Below, piece by piece: positions 34,351 to 42,124 of a stretch of 64,000 nucleotides of DNA (position 1 is the first letter of the stretch; the number at the start of each line of letters is the position of its first letter). The stretch is from Hydractinia symbiolongicarpus (Eukaryota > Cnidaria > Hydrozoa > Anthoathecata > Hydractiniidae). The notes below the pieces were generated by a model. That model was given only the letters and a program-made list of their open reading frames with translations, did no database searches and was not told the DNA's origin. A program made the position numbers and the translations under genes. The stretch lies in contig NC_079879.1 in assembly GCF_029227915.1 (NCBI RefSeq), positions 33,112,501-33,176,500 on the forward strand, in the 5' to 3' direction.

Positions 34351-34999
34351 GATGGACAAACACTTTGATGTGGTATGTAGTTGGTGATATCGGATGTTTG
34401 GTTCTTCTCAAAGTCTGAAAGGTTTCTTGCATGTCCAAGAGCGATATATTCCTGTAACCTGTAATTTTCTGCTAAAATTGGTTGCTTGCTCAATTTTGTT
34501 TTGTTTTTTAGGATTGTCGATACTCCCAACGATTGCTCGTTCCCATCTAATCCGCGTTTCCGCGCTGTTTCTTCGCAAATTAAGGTGCTATCTGATCCAC
34601 TATATAAAATAGCGTTGGTTGTTACTGATTTGTTGTTATGAGTTACGGTAACCGGGATAACTTGAAGATAGGTTTCAGTTGTGGTACGAGATCGGGTGAT
34701 TCTTGCCTCAGGTTCATTCTTTGTATCTTCATTTTCATTTTGTTGTGCAGCTAAATGCAGCAGGGTGTGTGACGTTTTCCACATTTATCTTCTCGACACC
34801 TCTTCTTAGATTTACATTCTTTTATTTTGTGAGAAGGTGAAAGACAATTGAAGCAAAGTTCCTTTTCTGAAACAAACTTCCTACGATCTGCCACCGGTTT
34901 TGATTCGAATTCTCTGCACTTAAAAACAAAATGATTTTCTGAACAAATCCAACACTTGGTACTGCGTGCACTACCTGCACCTGTTGCAAATGTTCTCAC
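34347..34999 (-). pseudogene. BEL/Pao zinc knuckles and aspartic protease with altered active site
   Basis: The first part (34,999 to 34,751) has two knuckle-like motifs: CWICSENHFVFKCREF and CFNCLSPSHKIKECKSKKRC. The second part (34,784 to 34,347) holds the retropepsin-like region. The family active site is Asp-(Ser/Thr)-Gly; here the sequence reads AILYSGSDSTLI, with Tyr in the Asp position. One base change from GAT to TAT would explain it, and it would inactivate the protease. The sequence after it shows a deletion relative to full-length relatives. Confidence 0.75.
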
Positions 35000-35026
35000 T
35001 CTTTTCTCATCTCTCTTCGACTCGTT

Positions 35027-36414
35027 TCAATTTTTATTTTTATTCTGTTCCTGATCTGCGATTAAATTTGCTATTGGATTGAATTGCTCTAACAACTTCC
35101 AACTCAACCATTTCTCAAAGTCAATCAAATTAATGCTATTCTCACTCGTAATCTTGTCTTTCGAAAATTTGTAAAACTGATTGCGAAAGTGGTGAGGTAA
35201 TCTAGCTCTATTCTCAGTTGAATTAATAGCAGATTTGCAGCCCATGGAGATTAGCCATGTATTATTAGAATTAAGAAGCTGCCGATATCGACAGAGAGAT
35301 GTTCTGTTGCGAGGTGGTATTTCAGGAAGATCGAGAACGTTTTTTAATTTAAAGTATGATACAACAACTGCATCAGACGGTACATCATCGATGTTGAAGA
35401 AGTGACGCCCTTTTGTCGAATGGTTTGATGAAGACGAAGAATGTGGTTTAGAATAATGTTTGTTGATGTCACTAGGTATAACGAAAGTAGTGTCGTTTTT
35501 AGGATGTTGTAGAGATGATACGTCTCTCTGGGATGAAATATTTCTCTCTTCTCTGTCAATTCTGCTATCTAATATTCGAAGGTTTTCGGTGGTTGGTACA
35601 TAATAAGACGAGCTTTTCCTCTCTCTAAATATTAATGGCTGTGTAATTTGCGATCTAACGGACATATCTTCTGAAGCAACATGTTCTTCTATTATACTCT
35701 CTTTTAATCTGGCGATTTCAGCTTTATTTTTCACTGCGTTCAACCTTTCTACTATTTCGTCTCTCTCTTTTTCTTTTGTTCCAATATTTTAAGCTCTATC
35801 TCATCTCTCTCTTCCGTTCTAATAAATTTAATTCCCTTTTTAGCTTTTCCTCCGCAAGTTTCGCCTTTAACTGAGCCTCAGCAGTCTTTCTCTGTAGGAG
35901 CAAGTTCAAAGAAGATGTCGATTGGGACTTACTATGATGGCTTTTTTGACTGCTGTGAGAAGAGTGATGATAAAACTGGAATGCCTGGAAGATCTAGAGT
36001 GATTTGAAGGTGGTCGATGCGACGACGAGCGGTGACGTGAGTCCTGACTTATGGCATTATCAATTTCTATATTATCATCAGCGTTAGAATGTTTAAAATA
36101 TTCCTCACAAACAGATTTTATTTGGTCGATTTTTATTTTATGCTCTCTTAAAAGTTGGTTAGCAGCCTCACTCTCTTCCGCGGAGACCAGATTATTATGC
36201 TTAAAAGTTTTTTTTCAACTATTCCGAGTGTCTCATTAAGTTTATTTGACATGTTAACTATCTCTGAATCTTTATTTTGCTTTGTTAGGAGTGATAAACG
36301 ATTAATTATTTTAGTTAAAAGGCCAATATGACCACTTCGACTAGTCCTTAGAGAATTAACTTTTTCGTTTAAAATTCCGGTTGAATTAAAGGTAGCTCTA
36401 ACTCGTTTAACCAT
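35027..36414 (-). pseudogene. BEL/Pao gag region
   Basis: The start at 36,414 (MVKRVRATFNSTGILNEKVNSLRTSRSG) gives an N-terminal helical domain. It breaks near 36,170, with traces of frame to about 36,000. A charged low-complexity stretch (35,750-36,000) rich in Ser and basic residues follows, then a long open part (35,743 to 35,027) with Ser-rich and globular segments (RHFFNIDDVPSDAVVVSYFKL). It lies upstream of the zinc knuckles as expected for gag. Confidence 0.65.
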
Positions 36415-36673
36415 TATGTATAGTGATTACGTTTAATCAACTGCTAATGTTTCTATCTATCTGCTACTAATGATGCTTCAAACACTAACGATACATACAG
36501 ATAAAGTGGTTAAAGCAGATTAAATGATAAGATATGAAACATCCAGCCGGGACTGTGATAAATTTGTTAAGCGAAAGTTTACGGTAAAATAATAAATAAA
36601 AATCGGTAAATTATCGTGATGCGATGTAGATCGGTTCGACTACTATAAAATGTTTTGTGCGCGGACGGTACAC

Positions 36674-37865
36674 AAGAAAGCAGACGCAACTATGCGAACA
36701 CACGGGGGCGGTAGAATAAAATACGGTACATCGGTCGGTCTAGTACAGTATGATGATGACGTTTCATAGCTTAAATACAAACAAAAAAAATACAAAGATA
36801 CAAAAGGATAAGCACAACATAAATAAATACAAATATAGCCTGTGTCGATAGACAAGGAGAAACAACTCTTTTAATTCTATTGAAACACTGCGTGAGGTTC
36901 TAGCAGGTGTCTGTATAGAAACTTAATTTGAAATTTTGGCGGTTGTGTGACTAAATTATTCGTGAATAACAATTCGTAACTATGATTGGTTATGATGAAT
37001 TTGATGATAATACCAAAACAAGAAGCCACATTGAAATTGGTAAAATTTCTTTTGTTCTTATGTTAACATAATTAGCGAAGAAGCACATGCTCGACACTTT
37101 TGTAAACAAAAAGAAAAAGTTTATATCTCGTTTTAAAACGACGTTCAGTTATAAGAAGTTATTTCTTTAGTTAGAATAAACATTATTCCAGCACACATTT
37201 TGTCGGCACTCGTCCGGCGCATATCTATCTATATTGTTTTTCATGATCAAAGTGGTATACTCAAGCCTGCAAAAATAAGTTTATATCATGGTTAAACGCT
37301 TATTTCCAAACGTATTGTTGAAGTTTTTAACAGCAATGTTTACCGACTTATATTAGGCACACTTTCCATACAAATATCACGTGCCAGAAGCGTGTTACAG
37401 TCAGATTTCAATAGAAAAAAGTTAGCCCCTATTAAAGGAGAATATGGAATTTGATCATTTTTTTGCGAAAAAAACTTGGTCGAGCACCTCACGCACTGAT
37501 TCTTTTGAAATGAAAAACAATAGAAAATTCAATACATTTAAAGCATACAGAAATGAAGTTGTTTCTCCTTCCGTAATCTTTCCTCCAAGATTACACGTAC
37601 AAAATAAAACATGAAACACTAACTATTGCGTCGTTTACTGCGCTTGCTTCCTTTTTGCTGCTTAAAAAACTCTTTAAGTTAAGATTTCAATCAAGAACTA
37701 CGATATTTTCGATTCTCACTTTTACCACACGCTTGTCCTATTCGTACGGTGATTAGAAGCAATGTGAAAAGTGCGCGAAAAAAACTATAAAAACCCAATT
37801 AAAATTAATGTGACGTGACGGGTCTCCATCTCCGAGACGGATCTTCATCGTTTATGTTCAAAACA
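36674..37865 (-). repeat. BEL/Pao upstream (5') LTR, interrupted
   Basis: It matches the other LTR in two pieces, 36,674-36,854 and 37,590-37,865, split by a 735-bp insertion. The outer end (AAAACA) abuts TGGAGAACC of the Polinton, so the last A of the LTR creates the ATG at 37,865 that opens the next Polinton frame. Confidence 0.88.
36855..37589. mobile_element. 735-bp non-autonomous insertion in the BEL LTR
   Basis: It is absent from the partner LTR, where the flanks GATAGACA and ATTACACG are 4 bases apart. The ends are inverted copies: AAGGAGAAACAACT at the left and AGTTGTTTCTCCTT at the right (with about 17 extra bases outside), plus an inner pair, CACTGCGTGAGGT and ACCTCACGCACTG. No open frame of note, so a MITE-like DNA element is likely. 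Confidence 0.7.
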
Positions 37866-38540
37866 TGGAGAACCCTATAGTTTTTGATGAATATCTGGGG
37901 GAGGATACTATGATCGCATTGAAGTCTATTAGCATTGAACCCACGTATCTGAACCTTTTCAAAAAAAAGAACGAGATCAACATTTACAAATCAGCGCCTG
38001 GTTCGACCGATGAAGGGAACTTTAATGTTGGGGATTTTGAAGCGCTCATCTTGATCGAGAAGGGTCTTTATAGGATTGAGGATTTGGTGAGTATCATCAA
38101 CAGTCAAGCAGGGGTTAAAATCAAACTTCGTACTCAGGAACGGGGTATGTAGAATCAGAGTTAATAAGGGGTACGTTGCGATAGTCGATCAATCACTACA
38201 AGAGCTCTTAAGATATAATTTTAATACCAAGTTAATGTTTACCAAGGGAAACCATGACAGCTTCTACAATACTGATGTTTACCAGCGGCTGAGACTTACT
38301 TGCCACCAACTCGATGAGGAAAGACGCCTCCTTAATGGAAAAAAATCCAAGATATTAGCTATGCTTGAAACGAAGGAGTTAAACAACTGGGGAGACATGT
38401 TGACATGGAGTTTTGACAACCCTGTTTACCTCCCCCTTAAAGGTTCAACGGACATGTTACAATTCATGCTGACGGATGAGTATCATCACGACAAGAACGT
38501 TTTATTCGTAGGACTAACGATGTGCATGCTTATACAATAA
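37865..38540 (+). pseudogene. Conserved Polinton protein, N-terminus replaced by LTR junction
   Basis: The frame from 37,865 begins MENPIVFDEYLGEDTMIALKSISIEPTYLNL, with LIEKGLYRIEDLVSIINSQAGVKI, and stops at about 38,150. The next part (38,235-38,540) continues MFTKGNHDSFYNTDVYQRLRL...WSFDNPVYLPLKGSTDMLQFML. Between them the frame is shifted. The family occurs widely in Polintons; its role is uncertain, possibly structural. The first Met is formed by the LTR edge, so the original start is lost or lies in the removed target. Confidence 0.55.
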
Positions 38541-39178
38541 ATGTCGGATATTACAAAACTTTACCCGAGCTTACCACCAAGTGCGCCTGAGCAAGAGAAT
38601 AACGAAAGTCAGGTCTATCGGCTGAGGAAAATCGAAGAGATCGAAATATACCTACGAAATGAAGTTAAAAAACGTGAAAAGCTGTCGAAAAAAATTGGTA
38701 TGCATGGAACGTGGATCCATTATATGGACCACGGATTGCTCGCCATAAGCGTGATCACGAGCGGTGTTGATATTGCAAGCATGTTGAGTGGTATTGGAGT
38801 ACCTCTGGCAGTGGCAATGGGTGGGATCAGCATTGCCGTTGGATTGGGGCAGTCTGCCTTAAAACAAGGTGGTAAGAAGCTGAATTACAAACGCAAAAAG
38901 CATGATAGTATAAGATTATTAGCGGAAACGAAGCTGAATAGTATTGTCGACTTGATTTCGAAAGCCCTCGAGAATGGAGTGATAAGTGATTATGAATTTT
39001 CACTAATAATGCAAGAGAATATATGTTGCTAAAGGAACAAATCCGTTAGCGTACTAAAAAGATCGTGAAAACGATCAATGAACAAGAGAGACAAGCACTT
39101 GTGGCCAAAGGACGAAATGAGGCGAGAGTAGAATTGTTAAAAAACTTGCAGTCTGCTCAATATGTAAGAAATATCTAG
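38541..39178 (+). pseudogene. Polinton protein with central glycine-rich membrane hairpin
   Basis: The start at 38,541 (MSDITKLYPSLPPSAPEQ) directly abuts the previous stop. A coiled helix (RLRKIEEIEIYLRNEVKKREKLSKKI) precedes a hydrophobic Gly/Ala-rich segment (LLAISVITSGVDIASMLSGIGVPLAVAMGGISIAVGLG), likely a two-helix membrane hairpin, then KKHDSIRLLAETKLNSIVDLISKAL and a helical tail. The frame slips near 39,020, and a further stop interrupts the tail before 39,178. This is one of the most conserved anonymous Polinton families; membrane association is inferred from the composition. Confidence 0.6.
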
Positions 39179-39201
39179 AGGCCCCACCTGAATATTCATA
39201 A

Positions 39202-39227
39202 TCTAATTTGTTCATTAACAAATTAGA
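39202..39227. terminator. Perfect 11-bp hairpin between convergent genes
   Basis: TCTAATTTGTT (39,202-39,212), loop CATT, AACAAATTAGA (39,217-39,227). It lies 24 bases after the plus-strand stop at 39,178, and it contains the minus-strand stop (39,223-39,225) of the SAP-like gene. Confidence 0.5.
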
Positions 39228-39494
39228 CGACACCCACAACTTCACCGGTAGTTGCATTAATCATTAGGTCACCTTCATATATAATGGTTCGTTTCTGTTT
39301 TGCCTCGAGGCCTCTGATGTATTCATCCAGTATTTTCATAGCGGTGATTTCTAAGCATGATTTACAATGAGGCCCAAGGGTTTGTGTCAAAGCGTCCTTA
39401 AATTTTATCTTATCATAGCGATAAGATCAGATTTCTTAAGAGTTGAATACCCACTTATCCCTAATTCTCTCGCTTCTCTTTTCAAATCGTTCAT
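39223..39494 (-). pseudogene. Small SAP-like-domain Polinton protein, frameshifted
   Basis: The start at 39,494 gives MNDLKREARELGISGYSTLK followed by KSDLIAMI, a helix-extended-helix pattern close to SAP/Rho-N DNA-binding domains. After about 30 residues the frame changes near 39,405. The continuation reads KFKDALTQTLGPHCKSCLEI, TAMKILDEYIRGLEAKQKR and a short beta-like tail (GDLMINATTGEVVGVV). The total is about 90 residues. DNA binding is inferred from the SAP-like segment. It is convergent with the plus-strand gene to its left. Confidence 0.5.
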
Positions 39495-39542
39495 TGTTTA
39501 TTTTGTATGCAATGTTGTATACAAAAATCTATCGAGTTTTTA

Positions 39543-40154
39543 CTATACGACGATGAATAGTTCCTCGTCATCTGAATCAATAAGATGTCGTGTCCTTAAG
39601 GGTTGTTGAACAGGCTTATATTTACACTCCTCCAAAAGGACCTGCATATAATTTTTAGATCCCTGTCGATAAATGCTGGATAGCTTGATGATAGCCGTAC
39701 ATTCACACGGCTGCTTTTCAGGTACTGGTTTGTTATAAAAATCAGTGGTTACTTTGCTATCCCATTCCTTGACCTTGGTACTAATATATCTACCATTCTT
39801 AACAGGTGAGGTCGTGAACTCACTACCATACAATTTCCCGATCCTGGCTAGGATGATCTGATATTTCTCCAGCCATTCTTGATGATGATGCATATCAAAT
39901 GTCATGGTATGCGAAGATCCATCATCGTATCTCGATGCACCATTGCTATATAGGCCCCTCGGTGTTATGATCAATAGTGATGATATCTTGTTGTTATGTT
40001 TATAACCAATGACAAAGCGCCCATCCTTGCCTTTGTTGGCTTTAATTGGATCGCTAAGTACGATATTCTCAATTTTAACATCGTTAATATCAAGTACTGT
40101 TGGTTCGCTGTAAAAATCCCTTGTCTCTACGGAGTCGTTATAGAATTTGAACAT
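39543..40154 (-). CDS. Polinton 'KGKDGR' protein (element A), intact
   Basis: The 203-residue frame has no stop. It includes VLDINDVKIENIVLSDPIKANKGKDGRFVIGYKHNN, a His-rich patch (TMTFDMHHHQEWLEKYQ), and PVPEKQPCECTAIIKLSS; it ends in an acidic tail (DSDDEELFIVV). The paralogue in element B (16,863-17,687) is similar along its length, so the gene is under or was under selection in this family. The fold and role are unknown. It is the second gene in from the right TIR, transcribed inward after the Cys-rich gene. Confidence 0.6.
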   Translation of the reverse strand: MFKFYNDSVETRDFYSEPTVLDINDVKIENIVLSDPIKANKGKDGRFVIGYKHNNKISSLLIITPRGLYSNGASRYDDGSSHTMTFDMHHHQEWLEKYQIILARIGKLYGSEFTTSPVKNGRYISTKVKEWDSKVTTDFYNKPVPEKQPCECTAIIKLSSIYRQGSKNYMQVLLEECKYKPVQQPLRTRHLIDSDDEELFIVV

Positions 40155-40180
40155 CCTTTATTATAATAACCAGGGCCCAA

Positions 40181-40339
40181 CTAAGGATTTTTACAAATAC
40201 ACCACCCTCCGTTGTACGTTATATACATCATATAGTGCTGCCAACACAGCATTTTCCCACATATAACTAGCCTTCTTCCACAGGAGCATCTATCATATTT
40301 ATCGAGATCAATCCTACATTCATCACAATACTCAGTCAT
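40181..40339 (-). CDS. Small Cys-rich zinc-ribbon-like protein (element A), 52 aa
   Basis: The ATG at 40,339 gives MTEYCDECRIDLDKYDRCSC, then GRRLVICGKMLCWQHYMMY and ITYNGGWCIC. The cysteine pairs CDEC, CSC, C-GKMLC and CIC resemble a small zinc-binding ribbon. It is a paralogue of 17,674-17,883. It lies first inside the right TIR and 26 bases before the KGKDGR gene, suggesting joint transcription from the TIR side. It is intact. The function is unknown. Confidence 0.55.
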   Translation of the reverse strand: MTEYCDECRIDLDKYDRCSCGRRLVICGKMLCWQHYMMYITYNGGWCICKNP

Positions 40340-40445
40340 TTATTTGATTGAACTCTGGTAACTGGCAATTAGGGATTTCCCTTACTCGATTTCTATTTTT
40401 GTTGATGTCAGCGTATATACTGTATATGCCTTTGCGCATGCGTTG

Positions 40446-40650
40446 GTGACGTCATGTATCTTACATTTAATATTATTATGTGTTGGTTATTGGTAGTATA
40501 TATCATTTTTGTTGATATCAGCATATGATTTCGTTTTTTACTTGTTTTTTGGATGGAGGTGGTGATGGAAGTGGTGGAAGCGGCGTTTTTTGGGGGTAAA
40601 GGTGTAGGAGGAGGTCGGTGTACTTAAATTCACTCCTTACTACTACTACT
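40446..40650 (-). repeat. Right terminal inverted repeat of Polinton A
   Basis: It is the reverse complement of 17,943-18,144, from ATGACGTCAT at the inner edge to CTCCTTACTACTACTACT at the outer end. It has one extra ACT unit compared with the left. It is followed by CCTAC, matching the left flank. Confidence 0.85.
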
Positions 40651-40768
40651 CCTACTTCTCCTCCTGCATACATGCCAGGGTTAAAAGTGGTAGGGATAGA
40701 CCGATGGTAGTAAGGAAGGTCATGAAAATCATACTTTTCTGACTATATTGACAGTTGATACACATCTT

Positions 40769-40793
40769 TATCTTACAACCATGTTGTAAGATA
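40769..40793 (-). terminator. Perfect 11-bp hairpin after the SAP-repeat gene
   Basis: TATCTTACAAC (40,769-40,779), loop CAT, GTTGTAAGATA (40,783-40,793). It begins 11 bases past the stop codon (40,804-40,806) of the minus-strand gene. Confidence 0.5.
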
Positions 40794-40803
40794 ACGTTTC
40801 AGG

Positions 40804-41714
40804 TCAACTCCCAATACTTTTTGAGGCCTGCCTTTTCATCCTCTGAAAAGCACCAATCGATGACCCTATCCGGATGCCAGGCTATTGGAAGAAAATCCTC
40901 CTTAATCCAGGCCTTTTCGACTTTCCTCCGGCAATAGGCATGGATAGTTCGAGCTCCTCATCGGCAACCCTGTTGCATATGTCCTGAGTGACAAACCAGT
41001 CCGGCACAAACTCAAACAGCCAAGAATGATTTTCAACAGCCTTGTCACACATGTCATGCGTTTTGAACCTATCCGCTATATATTCGAGCATTTCGGGATC
41101 CTTTTCAACACCCCTGCTACACATGTCATGAACCGATCTAGTACATGCTGAAACGTGTCGGGATCTTTTTCGGCGACCTTGCCACACATATTTTGCACTA
41201 TGAACCGATCTGGTATAGCCCTGAGCATCTCGAAATCCTTTTCAAAAACTTTGTTAAACATATCTTGTGTTATGAACTGATCTGGCACATACTCCAATAT
41301 CCCCGGTTCCTTTTCAACAGCCTTGTTACACATGCCCTGTATTTAAAATTTTGACGGTACATGCTTGAGCGCATGGGGATACTCCTCAACAGCCATATTG
41401 CATATGCGCCGCGTCTTGAACCTGCCCGGCATATACTCCAACATTTCGGGCTCCTTTTCAACGACCCTGTTACACATATCTTGCGTCTTTAAATGGTCCG
41501 GTATATCCATGACCATAAAGGTTATATTCTCAACAGCCTTGTTAAAATATTCATGTTTTTCAATTAATTTAATAAGATCGGTTTTATTAAGAGCTGAATA
41601 ACGTTGAAGGCCCCGTTTTTGGGCCAACAATCTTAATGAGGATATCGTTTTACCTTCCATTCTCTCTTTATTATATAGAATTTTTGCATTGTCGGAAGAT
41701 TTCATTCTGCTCAA
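40804..41714 (-). pseudogene. SAP domain plus ~25-residue helical repeats (element B cargo), frameshifted
   Basis: The start is at 41,714. Residues about 25-50 (LRLLAQKRGLQRYSALNKTDLIKLIEK) form a SAP-like DNA-binding motif. At least eight copies of a repeat of about 25 residues follow, consensus RFxTQxMCxxAVExxPxxLExVPD; examples are LKTQDMCNRVVEKEPEMLEY and FITQDMFNKVFEKDFEML. The pattern resembles the short helical repeats of DUF4116-like proteins. The C-terminus (LPIAWHPDRVIDWCFSEDEK) resembles a motif I associate with giant-virus and Polinton proteins. Frames change near 41,340, 41,170 and 40,935. Repeat-protein cargo suggests binding to a protein partner, but the role is not known. Confidence 0.6.
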
Positions 41715-41824
41715 AAACTACCAGAATTTCCCTCTTTACTGCGCATGCGTTGATTTTTTGATGAATATCAGGGAAATACCCCTGTATGCACGTTGATTAT
41801 TAGGGAATTGCGTTAGAATCTTGA

Positions 41825-41832
41825 TGACGTCA
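41825..41832. promoter_or_regulatory. CRE-like TGACGTCA box upstream of the SAP-repeat gene
   Basis: A perfect TGACGTCA 111 bases upstream of the minus-strand start at 41,714. A GCGCATGCGTTG element (41,744-41,755) is also shared with the segment next to the right TIR of A (40,434-40,445). Confidence 0.35.
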
Positions 41833-42124
41833 TTATGGTGAATAATAGGTCTTATGTAGATTAATATGGGATGGTCTTGGATGGTGTGGTGACTATTAGG
41901 GGATTGTCGTTGACTTTGCTGGGGTTTGCTGGGGTTTGTTATAATACATACATACATATATAATATACGTAACATATACATATACGGATTAATTGCAACT
42001 TTCCTTACTAAGACAGGTGACTCGCAGAAGACAAAAGTAGTCTTATCATCGAGAACCTGTTATTTCTACGCAAAGTTTATTAACAACAAATATGTCCTAA
42101 TCAATATAGCTATGTATAAATAAC

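Larger units (their letters stand above)
30668..37865 (-). mobile_element. BEL/Pao LTR retrotransposon inserted in Polinton A
   Basis: This 7.2-kb minus-strand element has near-identical LTRs (30,668-31,135 and about 36,674-37,865, the latter swollen by an insertion). Coding order on the minus strand is gag, zinc knuckles, aspartic protease, reverse transcriptase, RNase H, integrase, the BEL/Pao order. A purine-rich GGTGGGGAG lies just before the downstream LTR. LTR ends read TG...; no clear target duplication is seen (flanks TTATA and TGGAG). Every domain is readable but broken. High LTR similarity suggests a fairly young insertion. Confidence 0.93.
17943..40650. mobile_element. Polinton/Maverick element A (degenerate), host of a BEL insertion
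   Basis: The element is bounded by inverted repeats of about 205 bp (17,943-18,144 and 40,446-40,650) and carries the Polinton gene set: protein-primed family B DNA polymerase, A32-type packaging ATPase, retroviral-type integrase, double jelly-roll capsid protein, and many small conserved accessory genes. It spans 22.7 kb, or about 15.5 kb after subtracting the BEL/Pao element, which is a normal Polinton size. Genes lie on both strands in compact blocks. No adenovirus-type cysteine protease gene is visible. Frameshifts and stops in polymerase, ATPase, integrase and capsid genes show that this copy is dead, though most motifs are readable, so decay is fairly recent. Confidence 0.9.
40651..41990. 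mobile_element. Right remnant of older Polinton-like element B
   Basis: Beyond the right end of A lies a minus-strand SAP-repeat gene of a kind carried by Polintons and large DNA viruses. Its 3' end is about 150 bases from the insertion point. With A removed, the order on the minus strand is SAP-repeat gene, Cys-rich gene, KGKDGR gene. The outer boundary near 41,990 is unclear: the sequence 41,720-41,960 has no gene and no match to the left edge. Confidence 0.5.

Noticed and set aside
16631-41990. A single Polinton running from the satellite edge to about 41,990
   Set aside because: The inverted repeats, terminal AGT triplets and CCTAC flanks place the ends at 17,943 and 40,650, and the outer genes duplicate inner ones.
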